From contig JAKJHU010000036.1 in NCBI GenBank assembly GCA_022316685.1, positions 6,180,036-6,244,035 of the forward strand: 64,000 nt of DNA. Reading direction: 5' to 3'. Both the position numbers and the translations under genes were made by a program. The notes beneath the pieces were generated by a model. The model ran no database searches, was not told where the DNA came from, and saw nothing but the letters and a program-made list of their open reading frames with translations. The DNA is from Progne subis subis. Its lineage: Eukaryota > Chordata > Aves > Passeriformes > Hirundinidae. Shown in pieces: positions 14,306 through 26,372 of this stretch (position 1 is its first letter; the number at the start of each line of letters is the position of its first letter).

Positions 14306-15106
14306 CAAGGTAAGAAAAGGCTTCAGGTATGGCCTCTATGAAAAAAGATGAGGAGTTGTCCCCATGTTGAAGAGAGTCAGTTTCAGTTGACTCCAAAATG
14401 GGCACACTGATGCCCAAAATTGAGCCTATCTGTGATGTTGGCAGTGCCCCTTTGATAACACATTTAAGAAAGGATAAAAATGCTGTGCAGCAGCTGTGAG
14501 AAAGGAATGAGAAACACATGTGAGGAACAGCCATGTCAGATGTCAAAAGCAACAAAGAATGTGGGGGAAGACATGCTCCAGATGCTGGAGCAGAAATTCT
14601 CCTGCAGCCTGGGGACAAGATTGTGGCAAAGCAAGGGAAAATTATGAGGAGCAAGGAGTAGCAGGAAGTAGCAGGAAGGAACTACTGTGGACAGATCATA
14701 ACTCTCATTTCCCTATCCCCCTGCACTTCATGTTGGTTGTGAAGGAGGTAAAAGGGTCAGGAATGGATCAGTTGAGTTGAGCCTGGGATGAAGGGAAGTG
14801 CAGGGATAACATTTTTAGTTTTGACTGGGTTTCCCCATCCTATTTTATTTTTATTTGGCAAGAAATTATATGAAGGTTTCCCAATCTGAGTTTGTCCTGG
14901 CCATGATGATAATTACTAAGTAAACTCTCTATCTCAACTCATAAACTTTGCCATCATATTTTCTTTTCCTGTCCTGTTCTCTCATCCATCTCACTGGGAA
15001 GGAGTGAGCAAGCCATTGTGTGGTGCTTAACTGCTTACCTACAGAGGGGGAGTGAGAAAAACAGCTTGGTGTGCATTTGTCAGCCAGCCAAGGGTAAACC
15101 ATGACA
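14306..15106 (+). mobile_element. ERVL-like LTR, plus orientation
   Basis: The right half matches a very common bird LTR layout that I recognise: an A/T-rich U5 with CTCTATCTCAACTCA, a pyrimidine-rich segment, a GGAGTGAGCAAGCC-type stretch, and an end in GGGTAAACCATGACA. The left half carries purine-rich GGAGCAG-like units and a TATA-like TTTAAGAA. It shares its end structure with the LTRs at 34568-35146 and 48929-49540. The left boundary is approximate. The family name is not certain. Confidence 0.68.
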
Positions 15107-15799
15107 AGAACCTATCACAGTAAAGGTCAGACGTTGCTTACTGTTTATACTTTTAAATATTGCCGAGTAACTCAGAATAGGATAAAAGTCTTGGGTGAAT
15201 CCAGAAATTGAAAACAGACTGCAGACTCAAAATGCCACACTGAAGTCACAGTTATTTGATAACTGACATTTTCCTGTAAATCACCTGTTTCTTTGACTCA
15301 AGGAAATATTTATTTGTGGAATTGCATAGTTTATCAAATTATGTTGGACATATTTTCTTGTTATATGGTTTTCAAGTGTTCTGTTTTATATTTTTGAAGG
15401 CATATAGTACAGTAACAAAAGGAAAAAATTATAAAATTCTGCACTGAAAACATCTAAGAATAGTGTTCTATTTTTAAGAATAGCCTTTTCCATTCTTGCA
15501 TTTACTATGCCTTCTTGTATAATTCATTCCTTGGTAATAAGGTGTTCAACTATGAGCTCAGAAATAAAAAAAATAAAAAAATAAAAAAAAAAAAAGAAAG
15601 AAAAAAAAAATAAAAATGAAATGCTGAAAAATCTGTTGATACAAGAAAGAGAGATAGATCCAGTCATTATCTGATTGGAACTATGTGTTTAAAATTCACA
15701 TTTGAATTAGGATGCATATTCCAAAAGGTCAGTGTTACACTTTGACTTCTAGATGATACAACCTGTGGACTTTTGTTAATAACTATGAAACACGTGAAA
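15107..15799. other. AT-rich non-coding stretch
   Basis: No gene seen. It contains an A-rich simple stretch at about 15564-15617. Confidence 0.5.
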
Positions 15800-15885
15800 A
15801 TGTCATTGTTCATTGCAGCAGGGGTTGAACTAGATTATCTTTGAAGTTCCTTTTCAACCCAAAATTAATCTATTACTATGAAAGT
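15800..15885 (+). mobile_element. CR1 LINE 3' tail fragment
   Basis: GGGGTTGAACTAGATTATCTTTGAAGTTCC followed by a TTCAACCC-type segment and degenerate ATTACTATGA repeats is the diverged last part of a CR1 element. It is immediately followed by a second, longer CR1 copy. Confidence 0.75.
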
Positions 15886-15944
15886 GATAACTCTGACAAC
15901 TCTAAATTTTCTCTGTATCTATTCTGCCTCATTGTGGTCTCCTT

Positions 15945-17136
15945 TTATGACCAGGTGACCCACCTGGTGGATGCAGGAAGGGCTGTGGATGTTGTCTATT
16001 TGGACTTCAGCAGGGCCTTTGGCACTGTCTCCCACAGCACACTCCTGGATAAGCTGGCACCTCATGGCTTGGACAGGAGCACTCTGTGCTGGGTTAGGAA
16101 CTGGCTGGATGGCCGGGCACAGAGAGTGGTGGTGAACGGTGCTGCATCCAGCTGGCAGCCAGTCACCAGTGGTGTCCCTCAGGGGTCTGTGCTGGGGCCA
16201 GTTCTGTTCAATATTTTTACAGATGATATGGATGAGGGTATTGAATCTTTGATTAGTAAATTTGCAGATGACACTAAGCTGGGAGCGTGTGCCGATATGT
16301 TGGATGATAGGATGGCTCTACAGAGAGATCTGGAACAGTTGGATGGATGGGCAGAGTCTAATAAGATGAGGTTTAATAAGTCCAAGTGCCAAGTCCTGCA
16401 TTTTGGCCACAACAAGCCCCTGCAATGTTATAGGTTGGGGATGGTGTGGCTGGACTGTGCCCAGGAGGAAAGGGACCTGGGGGTACTGGTTGACAGCAGC
16501 TGAACTTGAGCCAGCAGTGTGCCCAGGTGGCCAAAAGGGCCAGTGGCATTCTGGCCTGGATCAGGAATGGTGTGGCCAGCAAGAGCAGGGAGGTCATTCT
16601 TCCCCTGTACTTGGCACTGGTCAGGCCACACCTTGAGTGCTGTGTCCAGTTCTGGGCCCCTCAGTTTAGGAAGGATGTTGGGATGCTTGAGCGAGTCCAG
16701 AGGAGGCAATGAGGCTGGTGAAGGACTTGTAACACAAGCCCTGTGAGAAATGACTGAGGGAGCTGGGGTTGTTTAGCCTGCAGAAAAGGAGACTCAGAGG
16801 TGACCTTATCATTCTCTACAACTTCCTGAAAGGTAGCTGTAGAGAGCTGGGGGTTGGTCTCTTTCTCCAGGCAGCAACTGACAGAACGAGAGGACAAAGT
16901 CTCAAGCTGCACCAAGGGAGATATAAGTTGGACATTAGGAAAAAGTTTTTCATGGAAAGAGTGATAAAGTACTGGAATAGTCTGCCTGGGGAGGTGGTGG
17001 AGTCACCATTCCTGGACGTGTTTAAAAAAAGACTGGATGTGGCACTTGATGCTATGATAGTCGAGGTGTTAGGTCATGGCTTGGACTCGATGATCTTGGA
17101 GGTCTCTTCCAACCTACACATTCTGTGATTCTGTTA
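15945..17136 (+). pseudogene. CR1 LINE, C-terminal half of reverse transcriptase plus 3' tail (broken)
   Basis: A 5'-truncated CR1 retrotransposon. The translated frame from about 15958 encodes the palm of a non-LTR reverse transcriptase: a [13 protein letters not shown] motif A, a [11 protein letters not shown] motif and the catalytic FADDTKLG motif (the Asp-Asp pair, near 16263-16277). The frame stops at 16501 and the coding sequence continues in two other frames (16506-16712 and about 16769-17128). The last piece has the CR1 C-terminal pattern with [12 protein letters not shown] and ends at the 3' tail of imperfect ATTCTGTG repeats (17117-17136). It cannot make an active protein: the N-terminal endonuclease is absent and at least two frame changes are present. 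Confidence 0.93.
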
Positions 17137-17140
17137 TACT

Positions 17141-17962
17141 CTGTATTGTATTGTATATTGCAGTATTGTATATTGCAAACATTGCCTTTGAATGGTACAG
17201 AAGAAGTTATCTAAGAAACTTCTTGAATAAGCTTTTCAGGGTCTAGATATGTCTTAAAACTTGCACTGTATGCTACTTTTAGAAATATGTTTCCTGAAAT
17301 TTATGAAGAATATCTCTTAAGCCCTCAGAAGTTGTCAAGACATCAGAAATATTATTAAGTGTAATCTCCAAAAGCTTTTCTGTGGTGTCTTTAGTTGTGG
17401 AGATGAACAGCAAAATTTAGAAGCAATGTCATTATCCATAATAGTAAAATCTTGTGTGCTACTGACTAATTTTTTTATGAGAACTACATACAATTGAAAC
17501 ATGCAGCCTCACTTTCTCATATGACTGACTAGGCATCATTCAGTAGAAACTCAAAGGCAACCCTTTGTTAAAATACTGGACATCTTTTAGACCTTATGTA
17601 GAGAAAACTGGTGGGGGGGGGGTTGTGGGTTTTTTTTAATTATTATTATTTTTTTTTTAATTAATTCCTGTGAATATAAAACTGCTTGCATTTCCTTGTC
17701 CTTTAAAAATATCACAGTGTTGGTTGTTTGGGTATATGGGAAGCAGACAATGGTGTGTGAGCTAAAAACAAAGCCCTGTATATTCTAGGCTCATCACCTT
17801 GTACCTTGTTTTGTTGTATCTACCACTGACTAAGATTAAGATGCTTAAAATGCCCTGGCAATTTACAGTCAAACTACACTTATACTTTCATTAATGAAAC
17901 AACAGTTGTTAGTAAGTGATTCCCTTCATTGTTGCTCTCTGCTTTGTTTCTTCATGTTTCAG
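17141..17962. other. AT-rich non-coding stretch
   Basis: No gene or repeat family recognised. G- and T-runs occur near 17612-17660. The last 45 bases form a strong pyrimidine tract leading into the exon-like segment at 17963. Confidence 0.5.
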
Positions 17963-18061
17963 GTCACTGCTACCTCCATTGTGGGATACAGTGCTTTGGG
18001 AGACAGCATTCTGACTAAAATTAAGGACTCTACATTTCTGTCTGGAAAAAAGAATGAGGAG
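17963..18061 (+). CDS. Candidate host-gene exon 1 (99 bp, phase 0-0)
   Basis: A segment with coding-exon structure. It follows a long pyrimidine tract ending TTTCAG and is followed by GAG|GTATTT, a plausible donor. Only one of three frames is open across it, giving 33 codons in phase 0 at both ends and starting VTATSIVGYSALGDS. It is less AT-rich than its surroundings. A second segment of the same kind and phase lies at 21876-22013, which strengthens both. I do not recognise the protein. Chance open segments flanked by AG and GT do occur in a window this size, so this is a candidate only. Confidence 0.4.
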
Positions 18062-18399
18062 GTATTTTTAATTAATTGCTATTAATGTTTAAATAGAAAT
18101 AAGTATGAAGATCCAGGTTACCATTTGAACTTGAGATAGAGAAGTAAAGGGTAAAAAAGTTCTAGAATGGTTTTGTTATTAGATGAAAATTACATTCTCT
18201 CTTTGTGTGTCCTCAATAAGGAGGGATAGGAGCAGAAAATCACATCCACTTCAGGGCTACAAAATATTCTATTTGTTTTGTATTGTCCTGGTGAAATCAC
18301 ACCACAGAAGTGGGCTGTATATCTGGCACATATAAAATGAAGGTATATTTTTAGCATACATTAGAGGGTGAAGCAGTTCCAGCAATCTCCAGACTTCAC

Positions 18400-18804
18400 T
18401 GTAGAATTATGAAAATATACTTCCCTCTAGCCACCCCCTGGCTCTTACTAGCTCAGTTATTCAGGGGTTTTAGGGAAATATATTTCAGAGAGACAGAATA
18501 AGATTTCAAAAGAGTGGCTCTCACCCCCCCCAGGCTTCCATCCAAGCTTTATTCTTGATGTGATGTTCCAGGAGGCCCAGAAGAGAGAGAGAACCAGGAA
18601 GAAACAGGGTTTTATCTAGTTTTGGACCAAGAAAAGATATTGGCCCTGAGCCAATAGGGCCAGGAGTAAGTTATGATAGTGAAAAAGGGTTAAACTACAT
18701 AGCACAGGCTCCAGAATTATACCTAGGTAAATTAATAGCTGAAATCAAAATATTAATCAAATTTCATTATAGCACTTTGACAAGGAGGATTATTCCCTTT
18801 GACA
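18400..18804 (-). mobile_element. Probable LTR, minus orientation
   Basis: Read on the minus strand the segment starts TGTCAAAGGG, has a TATA-like AGATAAAACCC, then about 75 bp later AATAAAGC (polyadenylation signal) followed by a G-run and an A/T-rich tail. This order is that of U3-R-U5. The right edge (ending GACA at 18804) is fairly clear and the left edge is approximate. No target duplication was found. Confidence 0.55.
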
Positions 18805-19413
18805 TCAGTTTCTGAAGAAACTGCAGTCAAGCAAGTTCCTGATGCTGGTAACATGATTCTGCCTTTTTCATGAGTGTATTTCTGCAGTAAGTTGTTGATG
18901 GATTGGAGCTTTTACTTACGGCAAGTGGAAAATGTGTTATGGATAATTCTCATTCTACTTTTTTTTTATTGCAAAGCTACATCACTGCTTGCACATAAAA
19001 ATATTCTCCTCTTAATCACTATGTTTGAGAGCCCTTGAAATATAATGGTGATGACTCCTAACTAGCAAGCTATATAGATGTAAATGCAAAATAAGTCATT
19101 ACAATTTACGTATGACCCACTGTCTAACACATTCTAATAATGTGGAAGAGTGATATAAGCATGGTATACAAATCATATTATGTCTCTAACCAGTTTGAAA
19201 TAGTGTACTCTATTTTCTCAATCATATTAAGGCAAAGCATAGTCTGGCAATCCATCTTGCTGACCTTTCTCTTCTTTTGTGGGTCAGGCCCATTAATTCT
19301 TTTAGGTTACAGAATTAAGTGTATAATCACACATACACACTTCACCTATTCAGCAGTGAATACTGACCATTAAAAAAATAAGTGAAATTACCCATTGAAC
19401 TCCTTTAGACAGA
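18805..19413. other. AT-rich non-coding stretch
   Basis: No gene or repeat family recognised. A 77-codon open frame at 19140-19373 has no domain. Confidence 0.5.
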
Positions 19414-19419
19414 AGTCAT
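19414..19419. repeat. Target-site duplication, left copy (AGTCAT)
   Basis: AGTCAT directly precedes the solo LTR and is repeated exactly at 20101-20106. Confidence 0.92.
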
Positions 19420-20100
19420 TGTATCTGGTTTTGTCCCCGCTCTGGGCGGGAGATGACCTCTGGCTAGCTCGGTCAACACAGACACAGAAGTATCCAGTTC
19501 GTTTCGGCTTCTCGGCTTAGCAGCTGGACCCCATATTGTCGAGACAGTCAACAGCAGCAGAAGAGAAAAGGCTGGCTCTCAGCTTAGCAGGTTAAAAGGT
19601 GTTTATTAGCTCCAGAGTTGAGAAGCAGAGAGCTCCGAGCTCAGAGGTGAGCGGCTGAGAGCTCAGGGGCTAAGAGCTGAGCAGCTGAGAGGAGAGACTT
19701 TGAATCTCCCTCCTCTATCTTATAAGCGGGGGAGGGGTTCCAGGGAGGATACAACAAGACAACAAATCAGGGGATTCAGGGGGTAACAAGGTGTGCCCAC
19801 CCCCAAGCCTCGGACCAACCACCTCCAGAGGAAAAGAATTCCCCCCAGGCTACCTATCCACCCAAAGCCCTCTCCCTGAGGTTTCGCAATCTGGGAGGGA
19901 CCCCTGGAGTGATAGACAGGCTGCCCCAGAGTGAGGGGGGCAGAGGGGATGTTACATGCCATGTGAGGGGTGGGATGATTGACACAAAACACCTTATTAT
20001 ACAGACGACACAAAAGGGATACAAAATTGGGGATACAGTGAAATGAACCATAACATAAACTTCTTACAAAAACCTAATAAAACAGTTCTGCACCACCACA
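19420..20100 (-). mobile_element. Solo LTR of the same class II ERV family as the provirus at 52-60 kb
   Basis: On the minus strand this 681-bp element starts TGTGGTGGTGCAGAACTG and ends CCAGATACA, matching both ends of the 725-bp provirus LTR (52137-52861) and its U3, TATA (CTTATAAG), GAGCTC-rich R and U5. It is about 44 bp shorter and carries many substitutions and indels, so it is an older or different subfamily copy. No internal retroviral sequence adjoins it, and perfect 6-bp duplications AGTCAT flank it. It is therefore a solo LTR made by LTR-LTR recombination after integration. Confidence 0.95.
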
Positions 20101-20106
20101 AGTCAT
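20101..20106. repeat. Target-site duplication, right copy (AGTCAT)
   Basis: Exact copy of the 6 bp at 19414-19419. Confidence 0.92.
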
Positions 20107-21085
20107 GAATTAGTACCATCACATTTTATACTTCCAGAAATTAGCTTAAATTCTGTGTCTAATCTTGAGAAAATATGTGCTAATGGAGGACCACCACATC
20201 ACATTGTCCTGTCTATATCACAGCTGGAAAATGTGTTGATTTGATATAAAAGTTGCTAATCTGGTGAAATATACACAGTCATATCTTCACAAACCAGCAG
20301 GATCAGAACAATATAGTGATTTTCAATCATATATTGCTACGTAAATTGCATTTCTTGCTGTGTAACACCCTTTATATGAATTAAAGGAAAAAAAAGAAAA
20401 TAAGAGAAAATATGTTTTCTCACTACATTTAAAAATTTACTAGTTCTATTTGAATTTTCATGTCTTTCTTAATGTGATATAGAAAAAGGATAAGACAATA
20501 TATAGCATCATTGCTGACTACTTTAAAAGATTATTTAGTACACTTCCTCAGTGTTCTTTACACAAACAGGTCATCATTTCCTTTTACTGATATCTAAACA
20601 GTTACTGATTAATAAAAGTTTTCCAAAAATAATTGTTGAACATCTTATTAAAGGAAAGTGTCAAATATTTCCACTGATAGAAACTTCTCTTCACAAAATA
20701 ATATGTGGACAAGAGCAAAAGTCTAGGTTTAACTGGAAGCTGAGCCTTTATTAATAACATATTTTCTGTTACTTGCCTTACAATTGGAATAAAAAAAGTA
20801 CAAAATGTTGTAGAATTTCTTTCAAAAATATTTATATTTGATCTTATAATTCAGGAACTATGATTGAAATAAGAATAAGCATAAGCAATTTAAAAATGTT
20901 TACTCGTTCAGGAGTTCATATCACTTTGATGCATTGACCATATAAATATTCATAAAATCAATCATTTCTTTCTTTGTCTAGAAATTAGCTTTGAATCGAT
21001 TATACATAGTTTTCTGTTGTGATTGTGACAACACGAAAATGGGCACAATCTTTTTTTATTGATTTACTGTCTAATAAATAATTAT
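20107..21085. other. AT-rich non-coding stretch
   Basis: No gene or repeat family recognised. Confidence 0.5.
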
Positions 21086-21232
21086 TATTCATTATTTATT
21101 GATTGTAAAGTTACATAATCATTTCACTTCCTCTTTATGGTATCAGTGTTTAGTTCTTACTATTCATTATTTATTGATTGTAAAGTTACATCATTTCACT
21201 TCCTTCCTCTTTATGGTATCAGTGTTAGTTCT
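21086..21232. repeat. Tandem duplication of a 75-bp unit
   Basis: Unit 1 is 21086-21160 and unit 2 is 21161-21232. Both start TATTCATTATTTATTGATTG and contain CTCTTTATGGTATCAGTG. They differ by small indels (a 3-4 base change after GTTACAT and one extra TTCC). A recent local duplication. Confidence 0.9.
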
Positions 21233-21453
21233 AAAGCTAGAACAATCTACTTGATCAGGTTTTAAAACTGGTTATGCACACAGAAGAAATGGTATTCCAC
21301 AGAGCCATTTAAAGTCATGAGAATAATAGGTTTGCATACCTCAACCCATTTACACTATTTTAAAACCCTGCATTGAGGAGGACAATGTAATCATAATCCA
21401 AGAAAAGATGTCCACTGTTGATAACACATTATGAAAACTAAAACAATGTAATT

Positions 21454-21454
<1 letters not shown>

Positions 21455-21482
<28 letters not shown>
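21455..21482. repeat. (T)28 homopolymer
   Basis: 28 consecutive T. No retrocopy or LINE tail could be linked to it. Confidence 0.95.
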
Positions 21483-21487
<5 letters not shown>

Positions 21488-21875
21488 GCTGGAGACAGGA
21501 TGATTTGTGTATCATCTTGTTACAAATACCTGAGCCAGGTGCAAGTAATCCATATCATTGCTACACATAAATTTTCACGATACTAACGAGCAAACTTTTA
21601 TTAAAATATAAACCACTTTTTAAAAGATTTGTCCCTTCTCCTACCACTCTTGTGACATTTAAAAGAGAAATTTCACTCTTGAGAAAAGCAAATTTTTTAA
21701 AACCAGTACCTATATACCCAGTTGGGGATGAAAACAATGTAAATTTATTGCATTTACTGTGAAATTTTTTAAACAATACAGTCTCCAAAAGTACTGATTA
21801 GAAGTATGCTCTGTACTAAAAAGAAAAATTTCTTATAGGATGATTCTGAGCCTACAGTATTTTTATGTCTTTTAG

Positions 21876-22013
21876 GTGCTAGTCTGGATCACACTTCTGC
21901 AAGTTGTCAAAGCTCGTCAAAGCTGTAGTGTTGTCATTTTTCAGCACCATAATGTATTTAACACATTCCCTGCCTTTGATCCTTTAATTCTGAACCCAGA
22001 ACACAAACAAAAG
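21876..22013 (+). CDS. Candidate host-gene exon 2 (138 bp, phase 0-0)
   Basis: Preceded by TTTTTATGTCTTTTAG and followed by AAG|GTAAATG, both good splice-site matches. Only one frame is open: 46 codons, phase 0 at both ends, beginning VLVWITLLQVVKARQ and ending in a Pro/Glu/His/Lys-rich stretch. Phase and strand agree with the segment at 17963-18061, so the two could be consecutive exons separated by a 3.8-kb intron that has received LTR insertions. The hydrophobic, leucine/valine-rich start suggests a helical segment. No family recognised. Confidence 0.42.
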
Positions 22014-23154
22014 GTAAATGAACAGAAGAACAATGAGAATGACTCAGTAAACATATACATTTTTTACCTTTAAAGTACTTTTCTGATTCTGTGGTTTTAC
22101 CACACTTGTTAAAGTCTGATTAATCTCAAAGAAAAAGAAGCACATGAATTAAAGCTGTTCACAGGAATTTTCTTTGAGTTATCGCTCTTTAGTTCAGTAA
22201 CAATAAGTAATTCCCATAGCAACCCCTACTGCCATATGTCACCAAAACCTACTCTTGTACCCTTAGGAAAAAATCTTACCAGTCTGAAAACACTGTTTAA
22301 AATAACAGTTTTGTAATTCTAAATTTTATCCTAGGGACAGTATAGAAAAAGAAATGACCTTGCAAAGGAAAAGAGAGCTTTTCATACTGCATATTTCATA
22401 ATGTTCCCCATAGATTTTGGTTAGGAAAATGTTCTTGAAATAGAGTCCTGCATTTTTATATTACACCTCTTTAAATGGTGATGAATTATGACAGTCATGG
22501 CAAGAAGCACAAAACTTACTATAATGTGAAGGAATGTATACTGAAATGTTAAATCTGTCCTAGCCATGGGCTAAACTATAACATCCATTTTAAGAAAAAT
22601 TCCCCATTGGGAAAATAATTTTAAAAAAGTGTTTTACGTAATACATGATAAGAAACAGCCATATTTATTCAAGGGTGTATTCATATCCTTGCTATGTACT
22701 CACTGCGTGGCAGATTCAGTAGCCCATCAAGCCTCGACAGAACTGTCATGTCAAAAAGCAAATATTAAGATCACAATTTACGAGGAACATAAAATTTGAG
22801 TTGCAAGGGACAGCAGAAGGTTGGTAGTCAAACCTCCAGCTCAAAGCAAGGTCAAGTCTGACATCAGGTACTGTAAGGGAGTCTCTAAATAGTGTAAAAC
22901 TAGAGTAGTAGTTTGTGCAGGACTGTGTGTCTTGCCATAATCTCAAGATTAAGCCAGAGAAAACAAGCCAAAAGGCCACATCCACTTGATATCCTGCTGC
23001 CGAAACCAACCAAAGGGAGTCAGAGGCAGCCAGCACAAAGCAACTACAAACTAAAGCAACTGATAGTATCCTCATTTTCCTATTATTTTTATTATTATTT
23101 TAAGAAAATATGCAAATAAATTATTTTCCTCAGTCCTTTCAATTACTTGAAGTC
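22014..23154. other. AT-rich non-coding stretch
   Basis: No gene or repeat family recognised. A 109-codon minus-strand open frame (22746-23075) has no support. Confidence 0.45.
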
Positions 23155-23973
23155 TGTTGAACACCTTACACTAAGTGTTATTCACATAGATACACGTAAA
23201 CATGCACTGTGTGTACACATGATTTCCTTTCTGTGGCAACCAAATCTCTGTCTAGGTTGCTCTGTGGCTAATAACATCCAGGACAATTGGGGTGGTGATG
23301 CCTTAAACCTGTTCTTTCCAATCAAGGGGAACAGCTGCTAAGAAGATTGGAGGTGGGTAATACTTTTTCGAATTCAACTTCCCCCTTCTCATTATAAAAC
23401 ACACAGAATGGCCACTAGAGGTGGTGTCAAACAGAAGTCATATCCCTAAAGGTGCCTATGGACTACCAAGGACCCAAAAACTCCTCTCAAATCTTTTCAG
23501 GAACTCTCCATCAGAAGGCTGTGCATGCCCCCTGGTGTTACACCACACATGAAGAATTCCCTCCCTGGGAGGGGATCTGGGCATTCCTATGCCAACTTTA
23601 ATGTATGGAAACTGACAAACAGGTCAAGACTGCAGCCATTACTTTGCTCACAGTCATCAAAATTGCATTTAAGTCAACAACTCAACAATCAAGACTTGTC
23701 GCTGAATCCACAGATGGCGATATCTTTCAACTATCAACTCTATAATTTTCTTCTCTTTCTTTCTTTTCCCTATATTTATAATGTTATATTTTCATAGTAA
23801 AGAACCAAAGGAGCTACACACCTCCTTTATGCTTTAATTAACTTCTTTAAAAATAACTCTGCCTCATATGTATGCACCAATCATTCAGTGTCATTTCACT
23901 CTGATTCCAGGGGATCCCAAGGGATTTATTAACAGGAACCTCATTTACTCTGCCTCAGAGACGGGTCATAACA
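23155..23973 (+). mobile_element. Probable LTR, plus orientation
   Basis: Starts TGTTGAACAC and ends GACGGGTCATAACA. Between them is a TATA-like ATTATAAAACAC (near 23392-23403), then a less AT-rich segment, then a T/A-rich stretch with AGTAAAG in the position of a polyadenylation signal. The order fits an avian ERV LTR. No target duplication was seen and the left edge is approximate. Confidence 0.45.
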
Positions 23974-26372
23974 TACCCATATGTGGGTAATCACATAATA
24001 CATAACCTAGGCATTCTTAAGGCTCTTGTACAGTGTAGTATACCACTATATGTTTTCACCACTTCTTACTTTTGAGAACTTTAGTAAGATAAATCTATAT
24101 AATAGAGTAAAAGACAAATGGTACCAAACAGTAAAAGATAATACCTACCCTCATGTGAAAGCTATAGAAGGATGAGGATCAAAGAGAAGACATGATAGTC
24201 TATAGCAGAAAGTGTATATATTGTTGATCTTACCAGGTTGAAATATTATTCAATTGCCTTTTCTTCACAAATTACAGTCACCGCATACTGACTGCATCTT
24301 TTGAATTGAGTCTTTTTCATCTGAAAGTCAAAATCATTGGTTTAAGAAAGTAGCTATTACACCTGCTTTTTATTCTTATTGCAGGGTGCTTGTATTAGAC
24401 TTGCATTCTTTTAAATTTTCCTGAAATTTCTTTCCTTGTCTACTTTACTGTATCCTCTAGACACACAGCAAAGAACTGAGAGCTACAAACCTGCATGCCA
24501 ATATTTCTGCAATGAAGATCTCTTAAACACTGTGCTGAGTCCTGCCTTGAAACCTGCCTTTAAGTGTCCTCTATGTGTATAATTTAGCTCCTCAAAGATA
24601 CATAACAGTTGTGATATATAATGCATGCAGGCTTACCATGAGTCTAAAATAAAATACTTTTTACTTAAGAAACAGAACAAATTCACAATTGTAAAGTAAT
24701 AAAACCTGAATTATTTTATCTTCACTGTTCTTATCATCACCATAAAATATGCTCTGTCCTGAGGTCACATTCCTTCAGCATTTCCAGATTGTGACTTTGC
24801 TTTCTAAAAGTGTATTCTAGCTGTGTTCTAGAGTGACTTCCAGCCAAGCTGGTTTAAATTTCTATGATAAATGTCATGGCTAAACCATTCTTATTTTCCA
24901 GATACATGACATTTTACTTCTGCTCTTCATTTCTAGTCAGTACATTTCCTAGCAGTGCTTGGTTCCAAATATAAGGTGTATTCATGCAGAGTTGACAAAA
25001 AAAACATCCTTCTAGGACTGAGCCATTTTTCCTTGGTTCTCTAACTCTGTAAACATTTGGAGTTAAGGAACAAATACTAGTCCTCAACAAAGTTGCTTAG
25101 CAAAAGATCAGTTCTATACACTGACGTTTTCCAGAATATTATCAGAGTTCCAGTGGCCACCTTGATGAGGGCTTTTAAGTGAGGGTCCCTATCATCACAA
25201 ACATGAAAAAGAATTTAGAAGCTGCATATAGGCAAATACTACAAAATCAGCACAGTCTGCCTCAATTGTTCAATGATCTGTAACAGGAATGATAACAGAC
25301 ATTAAGGAAATTCCTACTTTTATTTTTTAATTTTTTTTCCATGTGAAAATCATAGTATATAGAGCTGAATTTACAAGGGTTCTAACAGTTACCTAGAGAA
25401 AAAAGAAAAATAACACAGTATATCACTGGAGTGAAGAAAAATAGCTGAATACACATTGGCAGAAGGGTCCAAAATTACAGAACACTAAGAATAACAATAA
25501 ACCCCTGAATTTCCTGCTGTTGGGAAGAACATTTTTGTTCAAATAAAGGACTTAACTGAGCATAGTGTTGCAACCCCTGGCTATTTTCAGTGGACTAGTT
25601 TCAAAGATATGAACCCGAGAGTAAAGAAAGTGTGAGCGTTTTTGCAGGTAAGCACAAAATCTGTAACAGTAACTATCTTAAAAGAAAAAAAAAAAGAAAA
25701 AAGAAAAAAAAAAAAGAAAAAAAAAGAATGACAGAAGCAGTAATTGTTACAGTAACTTGAATGAGAGACTTCAGTTTTATTAAGGAACTTTTGCCTTAAG
25801 TATCTCCTTTGTTCAAAAGAAAGGTGAAAGCCCTGTTATTTAACTCCTTACATTTAGGTATTTTCTATGCCCTGTGGAAAAAGGAATCATCTTTCTAATA
25901 GACCAATAGATACTTAGAACGGCTGGTCTTTCCTAGACTTTGGATATGGCTCAATAAACCATGGGTTTGGGTAGTTGCCACTGTTGTACAAGATATGAGA
26001 TTTGTAAAGTTCTTTACATGTGATCAAGCTGGAAGCTAGACCTAGAAAGAGTTCTGAACCAAATATTCTGGTCAAAAAAAAGTTCATGTAGTTACTAAGT
26101 CTTGAGCAAATATCTGAAGTGAAATCACTCTTTGTTAGATAAAACAATTGAGAGCATACTATATTGCATAGATACGATTTACTTAAAATATGAGATTTAG
26201 GCCAAATTAATAAATTTATATTTTTGACTTGATCTGGCATCAGTTTGATACCCAGTAAGAGAACCTAGCTCTATTTGAATCATTATCTTCCATGTAAGAC
26301 AATGTAATGGTTTTAATTTAATAAAACCGGGCAGACACACTAATTAACGTAGGGGTTTCAGTATTAATTTTT
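23974..26372. other. AT-rich non-coding stretch
   Basis: No gene or repeat family recognised. It contains an A-rich simple stretch (25682-25729) and a 108-codon minus-strand open frame (25914-26240) with no recognisable domain. Confidence 0.5.

Noticed and set aside
25914..26240. 108-codon minus-strand ORF
   Set aside because: No domain, no splice sites that fit, composition driven by AT-richness.
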